Positions 22,058 through 32,726 of a stretch of 64,000 bases of DNA are shown one piece after another. The first letter of the stretch is position 1. Every line of letters begins with the position of its first letter. The notes beneath the pieces were generated by a model. That model was not told the DNA's origin. It did no database searches and saw only the letters and a list, made by a program, of their open reading frames with translations. The stretch is from assembly GCA_958450365.1 (NCBI GenBank), contig CAUEEP010000899.1:947832-1011831 (forward strand), in the 5' to 3' direction. The translations under genes were made by a program, and so were the position numbers. Origin of the DNA: Mesorhabditis belari. Its lineage: Eukaryota > Nematoda > Chromadorea > Rhabditida > Rhabditidae.

Positions 22058-25000
22058 TTATCTTGGCCGCCGCCCCGGCATAAAAATACTATCAATAATA
22101 GTCGTTGGCTCAGTGGCCACAATTCTTTTAAAACCAATCAGCAAATTAATTCTTTTCATCGAATCACCGATCGCTTTTCGATAGCTTTTTGAGGCAAATA
22201 TAATGATACAATTGCTGAGAATTGAGTGAAGAGTCTGGCCGAGTGGAGCCAGGCCACCGACTGAAAATGAAACACGCTGACTTGTAAATGAAAATTTTAA
22301 GGAAAAGTGCCAAATTTAGATTTCTGGGTTTTAAAAAAGTTATTTTAAATACATTTCCTTGACTAGTTAGATTTCTGATTCACTGATTCCGGATCCGTTT
22401 TCAGTTTTTGCCCTTGAGGCCTGTAATCTTGAGCTGGAGGCTTGAGATATCTGGGCTACAAAGTTCGAGGCCTCTTTACTTGAGTACTCATATATCTCGT
22501 GTTACTGGCCTCAAGTGCAAAAACTGAAAACGGATTCGGAATCCGTGTAGTCGTCATGGCCGACTCGGTTAGGAGTCTTGTCTCCTAATCGGAGGGTTCA
22601 ATTCCTCCGAAGGTCGAGGGTTCAATTCCGAGAATCGACTCAACTTGTCTCCTAGATTAGAACTGTTAAAGCACAAAAAAAATGTAGATATAACCTAAGT
22701 CTATAAAGTTTTATCATTAGGTTTATATTAGCTCTTGTCGATCTATGAAAAACCCACTTGCTGCTATTAAATCGCTATCAACCAAATCTAGCCCACGATA
22801 ACAAATAGACATAATCAGGTGACCCAAAGCGACGAAGATACCAAAAGCTAAGAACTAGATGTTTTGCTTTAAAATTACCTTGAATGGAAAATTGCACCTG
22901 TAAAAAGAGAATTATCGTGAAATAACGTTGAATTTCTCTTGTTCGTTTACTCATTGTGGGATTCGGATGAATCGTATCGAAGACAATGATTCCCAAGACA
23001 AAAGAGAAGCCACTGAAGACGATTACGGAAATGAACACGTCGACGAAAAGGATCTTTAGCTGATCCGCGGTAATTGAGCATTCCATTATGAGGGGAATTG
23101 AGATATTCGTTGAACAGGGTAGATCAAAAAGTTGACAGGGCTAAAAGCTATTAGATTGATTGAAGGATTGAACGATCAAAGTGAAAATTTTTTGCAATGT
23201 ATTTTTCTAAAAAACCAAACCAGACATGTATTCAAGGTAATCGCCATTATGATCTATTATGCGTTGCCATTTATTGGATAGAGCACGGATCCCCCTCTCC
23301 CAGAAATTTTGGGCGGCTCGGCAAAAAAGTCGCGGAGCCAATTTTCGACCTGAATTGCTCCCCATCGAGTTCTGCAGCCAGCTTCCGGAAGAGATGAAAA
23401 TCAGGGGAGCAAGATCAGGGCTATACGGTATTTGGGTATTAGGGTATTTGGAGTATTCTCTCAAATTTGTCTGTCAAAGAGTCAATTGTTGTTGAGCTGA
23501 CATACTCTTGTTAGTTTGACTACTTATTCATAACCCAATTTGTCAAAAGCCACTTTTGAGGACGCAAAAGTATAAAGTATCAAGCAAAAAAGTAATTCAA
23601 ACCTCAGGGTCACAATTGCAGGTGCAAATTTGGCTGTACAAGTCTAATAGATTTTTGATGAAAACATTTGTCGGTTCTTTGTTGCCGTTGGCAATTTAAG
23701 GTTTTTCTCAGCGCCGAAAAAATAAAGAATAAAATTGTGCGTCGAATAATACCAAAATCAATTCAAAATATAATATCCACGCAAAGTTATGAGGCAAAAG
23801 GTTAAGCCCCGCCCCCCCCCCCCGGGTTTAGGTTTTTAGCCAACAACTTTGCGTGAATATTATATTTTGAGTTGGGTTTGGTATCATTCGATGCAGAATT
23901 TTATTTTGCATCAAATGATACCAAATAATAGTCACAATCGAAGGGTTGGTGCTGAGAAAACATGAAAAACGTTAAATTCTCTACAGCAAAAAAAGAACCG
24001 ACTGATGTGTTCTTTACAAGTCTAACGTCTACCCACCACAGTGGTCCGCGCAACACAAGAGCCTTCCAAATAAAGAGTCAGCATCGAGTAGTGCCACACC
24101 AAACAGAAAACGAAGAAACCACCAAAAATGAAGCCACAAAGTAAACGATAATAGAAAATGTTATTAGAGTTTCGATGAAATGTCAAAACTTTGTGTGAGC
24201 ACAGAGCGATTAGATTGAAGATGGATAAATGTTGGAGGAGAAAATAGAGATCCTGAATAAAAACGTACAAATGACTCAATGATCAGTAAACCGCAAAGAT
24301 CAGAGCCCATCCAACCGAAGCGAGTGAGTCAATTTGAATCATAAACGCTGATAGTTGAGGGAGAACGATGTACTGACACAGTGTCACGACAATATCACAC
24401 AAATAACTCGTGATCTAAAAATTGCCTAATGAATCATCAGCATAGTTGATATAATATGTCGTGCGTTGATGTCTAATTTGTTGATTGACTTAACTTTAAA
24501 ATACTGCCCGTTCTTCAATTGTAAATCAAGAAGTATTTGATTTCGAAGCTAAGTTTTATGCTAATTAGGGTCCGTTTTGCAGAAAAATTGAGCAGAAATT
24601 CTTATTCTTCATGAATCTCGTAAAATAAGCATACAAAAAAAACAACTGAACGGATGAAGGCCTAGAGGGATTCGGCCGCTTGCCTACCGTAAATACTGTA
24701 ATAGTACCCCAACCCCATAATGACGGTGTCGCGTAGTCTAGCTTTGAACGAGTTTTTCTCGACACTGGTTTATGCTACAATGCGCGCTTAGGTATCAAAA
24801 AATAGCCCTGAATTTCAGCTATTTTTTGATACCAAAGACGTATTTTTTGAAAGTACGGGCGCTTTGAAAAAAATGAAATACTAAAAAACTTTTGCGACTA
24901 CGCGACTATACGAGGCGGGTGTGACTTTTCTGATAGGGAAAACCGCGAGTCGATCGGTTGGACATTCATTTCTAAATGAAATTTACAAACAAAGCCTCAA

Positions 25001-25251
25001 TATTTATGTAACAACCTAATAACTCTACATACATCTCTCTTAATCTGATCCCATTTTTAGTTGATTTTTAATTGAACTTCTCCAATGCAAACCATTTGCA
25101 TAGTCAGTATTCTCCGGTACCATTTCGTTGCCAATGACTTGTGAAAATAGAGAAAATATAGGGTCAAAGTAAACGAGAAACTGGAAACAATGAAGGTGAT
25201 ATTGTAAGTGATATTGACTTTTTTTCGAAAAGATTCATCGGGAAAAAACAT
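22058..25251 (-). CDS. Seven-TM chemoreceptor, Srh/Sri-like, complete
   Basis: Six exons in phase: 25251-25093, 24414-24292, 24252-24037, 23140-22898, 22854-22758, 22260-22058; 346 residues, the normal length for nematode chemoreceptors. All seven TMs can be placed: TM1 IVSSFSFTLTLYFLYF; TM2 in YLCDIVVTLCQYIVLP; TM3 HLSIFNLIALCSHKVLTFHR; TM4 LLCGFIFGGFFVFCLVW; TM5 DVFISVIVFSGFSFVLGII followed by TMSKRTREIQRYF; TM6 LAFGIFVALGHLIMSI; TM7 LHSILSNCIIIFASKSYRKA. The SKRTREIQRYF motif and the YRKA ending fit the Srh/Str/Sri superfamily. The frame is intact despite a mariner fragment and a palindrome in intron 3 and a foldback and tRNA-like sequence in intron 5. Presumably a chemosensory-neuron GPCR. 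Confidence 0.85.
22385..22546. mobile_element. Foldback (MITE-like) palindrome in a chemoreceptor intron
   Basis: Arms of about 38 bp (GGATCCGTTTTCAGTTTTTG followed by CCCTTGAGGCC, and its inverse at 22506-22545) enclose about 80 bp. It lies in intron 5 of the receptor gene. No coding content. Confidence 0.75.
22550..22640 (+). other. tRNA-like sequence (A- and B-box), probably not functional
   Basis: Contains TGGCCGACTCGGTTAGG (A-box-like) and two copies of GGGTTCAATTCC (B-box-like), but the arms do not fold into a full cloverleaf. It directly adjoins the foldback at 22385-22546. Confidence 0.3.
23190..23470 (-). mobile_element. Mariner transposase C-terminal fragment
   Basis: Antisense translation gives YSPDLAP, FCRAAQNFWERGIRAL and KWQRIIDHNGDYL, the C-terminal end of mariner transposases (the Ser-Pro-Asp-Leu-Ala-Pro motif and the terminal Trp-x-x-Cys/Ile-Ile-Asp-x-Asn-Gly block). 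No N-terminus or intact ends. Located in intron 3 of the chemoreceptor. Confidence 0.85.
23724..23922. repeat. Palindrome with poly-C centre
   Basis: Arms of about 60 bp (23724-23788 and 23850-23913), including TATAATATCCACGCAAAGTT and its complement, flank a C13 tract at about 23810-23823. A smaller hairpin (TTGGTATCATTCGATGCA and its inverse) is nested in the right arm. MITE-like, inside intron 3 of the chemoreceptor. Confidence 0.75.
24548..24660. repeat. Dispersed repeat shared with 33862-33968
   Basis: About 110 bp, containing GCTAATTAGGGTCCGTTTTG, recurs nearly identically at 33862-33968. Non-coding. Here it lies in intron 1 of the chemoreceptor. Confidence 0.75.
24684..24925. mobile_element. 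MITE of the CTACCGTAAATACTGTA family, one end lost
   Basis: Begins CTACCGTAAATACTGTAATA and carries the family body (TAGTCTAGCTTTGAA, then an internal hairpin of GTATCAAAAAATAG and CTATTTTTTGATAC), but the right terminal repeat is truncated. Fuller copies lie at 45691-45961 and 45987-46229. Confidence 0.75.
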
Positions 25252-25988
25252 TTGATTGTATTTCTATATTAACAATAATTTCGTGAGGGACTCGATCTAA
25301 GTACTTCCCTTTTCTTGAGACACCACTGATCGTGCAGGTGAACATTCTATGAAACCGCTTTTAAAATTCTGGCTAGATTCATTGATCAAAGTCAACAAGT
25401 AAGTGCTTTTGTCATTTGTAAAGTTTAGTACCGGTGGGCCCCTGGGATGGTGGCGCCTAAGCCTCAGCCACGGGTGAGTCTCACTTGTGTTTAGGCTTGT
25501 TTCTCGCCAATGATTTAATCAAAAGTTCTGGCTAGGATATGTATTTTGAGTCCTTCTTCCCAGTGGCGACATTAGTTTTTCAAAATTCCTAATGGTGTTT
25601 AAAGGCGAGCAGTTTTTCTAACCAGTTGAGCCCTTGACAGATTTTCCGTTTGCCAGATAGTGGTTTTTCGTACGAGCAACATGAAAGATCACTTTTATAG
25701 CACCAAATCACCATCAAAAAAAAAAACGTGACAATATTTGTTTTTAAAATTAAAATCACGGATTTGTGTTTCCCAACACCAAAAACGCCAGCGTACAAGT
25801 TTTCAGCTTCATAACCAGCTTGAGTCACTGTCGTCCGAAAGATCAGTCCAGCAAAAAGTGGCTTCGTCGTGAATGTGTTAAAATCACAGAGGCATCGAAT
25901 TTGTTTTACTGTCTCAAATACAGCTTTTTGTTCATTTTAATTTTGTGTTGGTTAGTTAATTTTGCAATTCACTATTTGCTTTCTATAA
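25252..25988. other. Spacer between chemoreceptor start and piggyBac element
   Basis: Upstream region of the minus-strand chemoreceptor. Only short unconvincing ORFs on both strands. No recognised gene or repeat. Confidence 0.4.
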
Positions 25989-26959
25989 CCCATTCGAAAC
26001 CGCAGCGTTTTTTCTTTTTTTTCGTCTGCGGACCAAGCCCTTTTTTGACATTTTTTCGCTGCAGCGGTCCGTTCCCGCGTTTTTTTTGCTGACGTTTTAT
26101 TTTATATTATTTCTGATAATTTCTATATATTAATCTAAGTTATCCTTCTTTTGGATAGCGTTATGGATGACGAATTGAACGATTCTTTCAATAATTTATT
26201 TATTGACAGTGATTTGGAGTCTATTGATGGATCAGATGGTCGACTAATTCAACCAGAAGTATTGTCATCAAGTTCAAGCGAATCCGAGGAAGAGGATGAC
26301 GATGCGTCCGAAGCAGTTTATCCAGATGGTTGGAAAGATTTACAAGAGTCTTCTACACGATTTATTTTTGATGAAGAACGATTTGGATTTGACTTCAGTA
26401 CTTTTCAAGATCCTATCGATTATTATTCTTATTTTATCGACGACAATATTTTAGTAGGCAAATCTAATAAACATGGAAAAAGGAAAACAAACTGGCAAGA
26501 TTTCGATGCAAAATCTTTCAAGCTCTTCTTGGCTCTGTATCTTCAAATGGGAATCGTCAAATTACCGAGGATTCGTGACTACTGGAGTAGCAGGTCTGGA
26601 TTAGGAGGATTTTCCCACATGTCCCACATTATGTCAAGAGCAAAATTTGAATCTATTCTTCGAAACCTGCATTTTTGTGATAATGAATTAGATCCTGCAG
26701 GAGATCGGCTTTATAATATTAGAGCTGTTATGGAACATTTCAATGTAAAATCAGAGGCTGCATTGATTCCGGGTAAATATGACACGTCTTTTTTGCCCAC
26801 GTAATTTGTAGATCTGTTACAATTAGAATATACATGTAATGCTGAAAAACAGCAAAAAAAAAACCAATTAATTGAATGAAAATAGCTTAATTAGTGCTGC
26901 AGCGGTCCGTTCCTGAGTTTTTGCTGCAGCGATTATTCGCTGCAGAAGTTTCGAATGGG
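25989..26959 (+). mobile_element. Internally deleted piggyBac-type element, 971 bp
   Basis: Ends are CCCATTCGAAAC and its inverse GTTTCGAATGGG. The right end abuts TTAA (26960-26963); the left has ATAA (25985-25988), a one-base-decayed TTAA. A subterminal motif GCTGCAGCGGTCCGTTCC occurs near both ends in the same orientation (about 26060 and 26898). The element encodes only the N-terminal third of a transposase, so it is non-autonomous. Confidence 0.9.
26163..26804 (+). pseudogene. piggyBac transposase, truncated
   Basis: 213 residues from the ATG at 26163. An acidic N-terminus (SSSSSESEEEDDDASE) is followed by the start of the DDE_Tnp_1_7 domain (FKLFLALYLQMGIVKLP, RIRDYWSS, FESILRNLHFCDN). 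Intact family members are about 500-600 residues; the catalytic Asp residues and the Cys-rich C-terminus are missing. The final 15 residues after NVKSEA depart from the family, marking the deletion joint. Confidence 0.9.
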
Positions 26960-26963
26960 TTAA

Positions 26964-27876
26964 ATTTTTCTTAAATTTCTGATAAAACAAGTGAAGATTT
27001 AACGGAGAAAGTGTAATTGAAGGGGAATGTCACTCGGACATTACATTACAGTCGATGGTGTCTCGATATGAGAAGAAATCTCGGTTTTCTGATGTCGATC
27101 TGTATACTTCAAATGTTTTTGGTCAAAGTTTATTAAATTTTAAAGTTCTAAATAGAATTTTCTTTTGTTAAATATATCCTTTAATGAACGACGTCATGAT
27201 CTCGGGGAGGTCCGAATTGAAGCCATTCACATGCAGCTAAACAATGTTGCATTTTGAATACATGACAAACATTTGAACAACACTTATCATCAGCTGCAGT
27301 GTCAGTGAATCTACTGATACTTTGACGTTAAGCACATTGTTCATTTACTAATGTTCATGCTTTTCATCAACTCACCACTCCCACATCGTTCGGATCCTCC
27401 ACCCGGAGATCATCTCCATGCGGTGCCATCGCAACAACCATTAGCCTTGCCTCGGGGACATAGTTCTTTCGATATTCATTCAACGCCTTATATAAAAACT
27501 CGTCATCGAATGTTTGTTTTTAACCCACAGCTGCACCACGGTCGAAGTCAAGACGTGAAGACGCAGTGAAGACGCAGAAACAGTCAAACTTTTTTGAGTT
27601 CCTTGTCGCCCACATGATCAGCTCATTGCAATCGATTTTTGGATAATGATTGCACATGTCACACGTTATTTGGCCACATCTGTAACAATTTTATTGTTTT
27701 TGTGTGTTGACATTTAAGTTTAGTGAAGCACGCTACATGCAACTTGGAAACTTAGGGATGGAGGATGATAAATTGGTCACAAATTTGTGTTTTCAATATG
27801 AAAAAATAATTTTAAAGAATTTTTTTTAAAGCCTGATTCTTTTCATCGAAAAATCGAGTGCTCAAGCTGTCAGTTT
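26964..27876. other. Spacer with short ORFs only
   Basis: No convincing exon. A GC-richer patch at 27350-27570 keeps one plus frame open for 72 codons but gives no recognisable protein. Confidence 0.4.
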
Positions 27877-28339
27877 GGGAGTGGGACAAATGCGATCTTT
27901 TTTTCGCGCACCCGGACATTTGCGCACCTTGCCCATTAGCGCACCTTTTTTCGCGTTTTAAAAAAGCTAATATTAACCAATTTCTATTCCAAAAGTTGTT
28001 TTTCTAGGTAATTTGAGGGTGTCGAATTCAAATTTTGACATAACAGAGCGTGTGGAACCAACTTGAAAGACAAAACGGCTAGATCAAATTACAGAAAATT
28101 GTCGATTTTTCTCTTTGTATAACTCTGTCCGTTTGTTTCCACAAGCTCTGATATGTCAAAATTTCGATTCTACGCCCTAAAATTACCTAGAAAAACAACT
28201 TTTGGAATAGAAATTGGTTAACATTAGCTTTTTAGAGCTTTTTTAAAACGCGAAAAAAGGTGCGCTAATGGGCAAGGTGCGGAAAAAAGGTGCGCAAATG
28301 TCCAGGTGCGCAAAAAAAGGTAGCATTTGTCCCACCCCC
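27877..28339. mobile_element. Foldback element copy 1 (463 bp), 8-bp target duplication
   Basis: Nearly the whole element is one long inverted repeat. Ends read GGGAGTGGGACAAATGCGA and its inverse; each arm carries GCGCACCTTTTTTCGCGTTT. Flanked by the 8-bp direct repeat GTCAGTTT (27869-27876 and 28340-28347), as in hAT/P-type transposition. No ORF. The right target copy overlaps the stop codon of the adjacent minus-strand gene. Confidence 0.9.
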
Positions 28340-28346
28340 GTCAGTT

Positions 28347-29144
28347 TCAAACAAACCCTTCAACCGCGCCGAAATTCTGACAAATTTGCTGCATAGAAGT
28401 CCTTCTGTCAAAGTGGCACTGTTGGAGATCGTTGTGTTGACGTCGATTAAAGTCCATCACTTCAACCTGGAATTATCATTCATTTTTTAAAAATCAAGTT
28501 AGATGATACAATTTCCCCAACCTTAGCAATTACAACTAAACAGCAAACCGATTAGGAAGAGTCGTCGAATTCGGATCAAATTTGATATAGGCGGTAGTTT
28601 TTCGTTTGCAGCTTCTATCTGAAAAGTTATGAACGTTTTGATTTATTTTTTAAAATCACAAATTTGAATTGAATATTTAAAATTTAAACTATCAGCTTTC
28701 AACCCGTTTATCACTAGTAACTAATGTTTCACAATAATGTTACCTGTTGTGCTCGCGCCTTTCGTCCCTTTATCGCTAGCAGTTGCAAACGCTCTGATTC
28801 GGAGCTTTCCTAAAGTTTATTGTTGAAAATTTGAGAAAGTCTACATTTTACAGTAAAAATGAAAACACTACTCTGGTAAAACGGTCGAATCTCATTAGTA
28901 AACAATCGAAAATGTGCCTGTGAAACGGTTTCAATTTCAAATAAGCGATCGAAAAGAAACAGAATTTAAAGGCAAGTGATCAAAGAACAAAATTTACTAC
29001 CAAGAGATTTAATTTAAGCGTTATTTAATGATTTCAAATTAAACAAACTGTGTTCACGGGCTTTTGTCTCATTTTCGCTGCCTTGAACGCTTCGGCGGCA
29101 ACTCGAAGCTCCTCGTTTCTCTTCAGCCACACCGTTGACTCCAT
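28347..29144 (-). CDS. Small four-exon gene, unrecognised
   Basis: Exons: 29144-29058, 28809-28744, 28618-28549, 28466-28347. The ATG sits behind TTGTTACAGA, an ideal trans-splice or acceptor site. Predicted peptide segments: VWLKRNEELRVAAEAFKAAK; ESSESERLQLLAIKGRKARA; IEAANEKLPPISNLIRIRR; DFNRRQHNDLQQCHFDRRTS. It is charged and helical, without TM or signal, about 115 residues if all four exons are used. Exons 1-3 join in phase, but exon 3 to exon 4 is off by one: either the peptide stops at once after LFLIG, or an exon is missed. A foldback element lies immediately 3' of the stop. Confidence 0.55.
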
Positions 29145-29756
29145 TCTGTAACAACAATAATTTAATAAAAGCATCGAAAACAACAAAACAAACAAAAGGA
29201 AAATTAAAACAGTCTTTTATGCAAGGGCACGTGTTTTTTTGGCTCTCTTTCCGAGAACGTCGAAAACGAAAACGTCCTCTTTTCGTTTTTGTCGACTGTT
29301 TGTTTGTGGCGGCTCTTAGAGGTCATTTCTGTGCCAAAATCGATGAGTCATATCAAAAAAAAAGCAGAAAGTAACGTGTTTTGCAATGATGATCATATAA
29401 ATGATTCCTGAAAATGATGATTCCTTTTAAAATATAGTTTTCTTTCTTAGAAAGCAACCCTCAAGATCAAAGAAGCCACGAAAAGGTTTTGTAAAGAAAT
29501 ATTGTTCGCGTGCTTGGTACTCTTCACTCAAGACACGTTATTTCTTGTTTCGAGATATCTGATCTCACTTGAACTAAAAACACTTTATTCAATAGCCGAC
29601 TGACTCGGAATCTTTGGGCTCTCACTTGAGCAACTTTCACACAAGATCGACAATTGAATTAAAAGCGACGATAAAAAACAGAAACAATTTCGTCCTAATT
29701 AGGACACAACTTTCACACAACGAGAGGAAAGCAGAAAGAAAAATGAAAGATAACCG
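29145..29756. other. Upstream spacer and left part of a duplicated block
   Basis: 29490-29756 is nearly identical to 33188-33445. The stretch before it holds only short Lys/Arg-rich ORFs. No gene called. Confidence 0.5.
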
Positions 29757-30288
29757 GGGAGTGGGACAAATGCGACCTTTTTTTGCGCACCCGGACATTT
29801 GCGCACCTTTTTTTCCGCACCTTGCCCATTAGCGCACCTTTTTTCGCGTTTTAAAAAGCTCTAAAAAGCTAATGTTAACCAATTTCTATTCCAAAAGTTG
29901 TTTTTCTAGGTAATTTTAGGGCGTAGAATCGAAATTTTGACATATCAGAGCTTGTGGAAACAAACGGACGGAGTTATACAAAGAGAAAAATCGACAATTT
30001 TCTGTAATTTAATCTAGCCGTTTTGTCTTGGTTTTGGTGGTGGGTTCCACACGTGGTTGGTTGGTGGTTGGTTCCACACAAATTGGTTCCACACGCTCTG
30101 TTATGTCAAAATTTCGATTCTACGCCCTAAAATTACCTAGAAAAACAACTTTTGGAATAGAAATTCTCATTCAGAAATTTAGAGCTTTTTTAAAACGCGA
30201 AAAAAGGTGCGCTAATGGGCAAGGTGCGGAAAAAAAGGTGCGCAAATGTCCGGGTGCGCAAAAAAAAGGTCGCATTTGTCCCACTCTC
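29757..30288. mobile_element. Foldback element copy 2 (532 bp), 8-bp target duplication
   Basis: Same family as 27877-28339, in opposite-armed palindrome form, flanked by GATAACCG on both sides (29749-29756 and 30289-30296). Its centre (about 30030-30090) differs, with a GGTTGGTTCCACAC-rich insertion. The duplicated host block at 33188-33610 lacks the element and shows a single GATAAC, a natural empty site. Confidence 0.92.
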
Positions 30289-30296
30289 GATAACCG

Positions 30297-31255
30297 AAAC
30301 CAAAATGAACAACAGTTGCGTTATATAGGCTTTGATACAAGATACTCAGCTAACAAGCTACAAAACAATAAATGATTTGGGGCGCGAAATAGAATGAAGG
30401 CGCACCGATTTCCTCAATATTTTTCCAATTTTTAGGCTGCCAGAGTTAGGTCACTTTTTAGTGGCTATTCGCCACAGGTTTGTTTAAATATAAGCCTAAC
30501 TTGCAACCAAAATGAGGTCAGAATTCATGATCTTGGGGAGAAAATGAGAAACACTTTGCCTATGGTTTTCTTCGAAGAAATATATTTTCTCAAAACCATT
30601 ATAAGTTTCTATTTTCGAAGTTAGTTCAATTTGGTTATGCAACGAAAACTCAACCACTTCAGTTTGATGACGCATCTTTTTTCTTTGCGATAAGAGGTAA
30701 AAGACACAAGAGCTCGTCAACAGCTCACATTCTCTTCTTCATTGATTTGGCAGAATGTTTTATTCTTTATTGAGTCTTTCCGTTCTTTATTGAGTCTTTC
30801 ACCATCTCATTTACATTTTAAACCTGTTAAAATTTACATTTATTGAAAGTTGATCCTCTAATTGTATTCCCATATCATATCGCAGCTTTAAATTCTTTTT
30901 TCTCTCTGTGCAAATCATTTTGTCTTATTGACTACGCTTTATTTCATGTCTTGAATAAAGTATGAATATATTGTGCTTTATGCATTTTACTAGTCAACTT
31001 TCTTGCATTCATCCAAAATTATTCGATCATTTACACAATATTTACTTTTCGGGCATTTTCAGTAATATCGAATTCCACAAAGAGTCTCTTTGAAATGAAG
31101 CCCTCGAAATCAATGGTTGATCGCGAAAGACCAGGTGTGACTAATTTTGTGATCCAATAAAATTGTATGATGCATCTAGAGATCGATGAGCTGCAATCAA
31201 TTATAGAAAAAAAAGCGACAAGACATTATCAGTTAACGGGGTTCTCTCTGTTGAT
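30297..31255. other. Spacer, duplicated in its first part
   Basis: 30297-30470 continues the block shared with 33445-33640. The remainder is AT-rich, with only short ORFs and no recognised feature. Confidence 0.45.
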
Positions 31256-31259
31256 CTTT

Positions 31260-31590
31260 AGGAATAAAATAGGAACTAAATAGGAACTATACAGTAACCA
31301 AATAGGAACTAGAAAGGAACTAAATAGGAACTAAATAGGAACTAAAAAGGAACTAAATAGGAACTATACAGTAACCAAATAGGAACTATAAAGGAACCAA
31401 ATAGGAACTATAGAGTAACCAAATAGGAACTAAATAGGAACTATCAAGTAACCAAATAGGAACTATAAAGGAACTATATAGGAACTAAATAGGAACTAAA
31501 TAGGATCTATACAGTAGCCAAATAGGAACTAGAAAGGAACTAATTAGGAACTATAAAGGAACTATATCGGAACTAAATAGGAACCTAATT
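31260..31590. repeat. AATAGGAACTAA minisatellite
   Basis: About 27 tandem copies of a 10-13 bp unit (AATAGGAACTA with A/T/C variants; some units read CAGTAACCAA). A short GATGCTGATGTAGATAG repeat follows at about 31600-31640. It lies directly upstream of the ORF at 31722. Confidence 0.9.
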
Positions 31591-31721
31591 GATTGATTGA
31601 GCTGATGTAGATAGCTGATGCTGATGCTGATGTAGATAGATTGAATACTTCTCATTTAATCATTAAGCATTCAGCCTCTGCTCACTACCCATTCGCCACT
31701 CAACCCCGAGTAGCAAAAGTG

Positions 31722-32726
31722 ATGATAGCGACAAAGATCGGAATCGCCGAATCGCTTAACTTACTCAAAGTGAACAAAGATTGTCGAGACTATATTCGTC
31801 TGCGTGGGCCACTTCACAAAAAGGAATTCGAAGTGAATGATTGTGCCATCGATTTCGCGTTGATCCAAACAGACTGGGAGTTCATCTTTGGATTACGACA
31901 AAGAAATAGCGATCGACAGTTCTGTTTCAAATATCGTCACCCATATTGGCATATCGCTGACAACGCGGCAGAGGGTTTCCATGATTATCGTCGATATGTA
32001 TACCTGAAGGACGGGAAACAAAAGCTTTTCAACATTTTCCAAAGTATTCACTCATGCAAATTGTTGAAGTTGAGAGGTTGGGCACGATGGCGACCCGGGG
32101 GAATGCAGTGGAGACTCTCTGAACCGCTACGAAAAGATTTCATCAAAAATTTCCCAATCAAGATGAAAATCGTGAAAGAATATCGGCTAGAGAAATTGCA
32201 AGACTACTCAATGGAACTTTTTGAGAAAGCCACTGAAATGATTTCCCCAGGAGCCGATGTTTTTGACATAAGATTTGGTGGGAAGATAACTATCTCGCCG
32301 TCAGATATTGAAATTTTAAAGGACAAAATCAAGTCAATGGCAACTGGTTGTCAAAGAATTGTAATCACTAATCCAATTAACGAAATTTTAAACACATTGA
32401 AAAGCACAAAAGCTAAAGTAATCTATTTGATAACCCCAAACCAAGTGGCTCTAGACTTTTACTCGAAGAAATTTCAATTTCGAGAGAGCTCAATGATTCA
32501 ATTAGACAATTCATATCATGTCACAGGTATTCACGAGATCGGTGATGAGATTAGTAAAATGGAATCACCAAAAATCGATGAGATTCTCGAAAAATTGAAA
32601 GTAAACGGAGTCGGAGCCGCCCGTAAAAAAATTTCCTTTCCACTAAAAGCCGACAAGCATGCCCTTTTGATGTTTGTTGATGATGGTCCGTTTATTTTAT
32701 TTATCTATCCATTTTCACTTTTCTAG
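31722..32726 (+). CDS. Unrecognised protein, possibly F-box-like N-terminus
   Basis: Single open frame; first ATG at 31722 gives 334 residues (the frame is open from 31641 without an ATG, so an upstream exon is possible). The first 50 residues (IGIAESLNLLKVNKDCRDYI) resemble the spacing of an F-box, and the body (FDIRFGGKITISPSDIEILK, CQRIVITNPINEILNTLK, AKVIYLITPNQVALDFYSK) has the alternating strand/helix rhythm of nematode F-box-associated regions, but I cannot assign a family. It ends with a hydrophobic tail (GPFILFIYPFSLF). AATAAA at 32750-32755 follows the stop closely, supporting a transcribed gene. Confidence 0.55.
   Translation: MIATKIGIAESLNLLKVNKDCRDYIRLRGPLHKKEFEVNDCAIDFALIQTDWEFIFGLRQRNSDRQFCFKYRHPYWHIADNAAEGFHDYRRYVYLKDGKQKLFNIFQSIHSCKLLKLRGWARWRPGGMQWRLSEPLRKDFIKNFPIKMKIVKEYRLEKLQDYSMELFEKATEMISPGADVFDIRFGGKITISPSDIEILKDKIKSMATGCQRIVITNPINEILNTLKSTKAKVIYLITPNQVALDFYSKKFQFRESSMIQLDNSYHVTGIHEIGDEISKMESPKIDEILEKLKVNGVGAARKKISFPLKADKHALLMFVDDGPFILFIYPFSLF

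Noticed and set aside
25766..26092. 108-codon plus-strand ORF
   Set aside because: It runs across the left end of the piggyBac element and has no family resemblance.
31260..31590. Possible CRISPR-like array
   Set aside because: Units are directly adjacent with no spacers, and the context is eukaryotic; it is a minisatellite.
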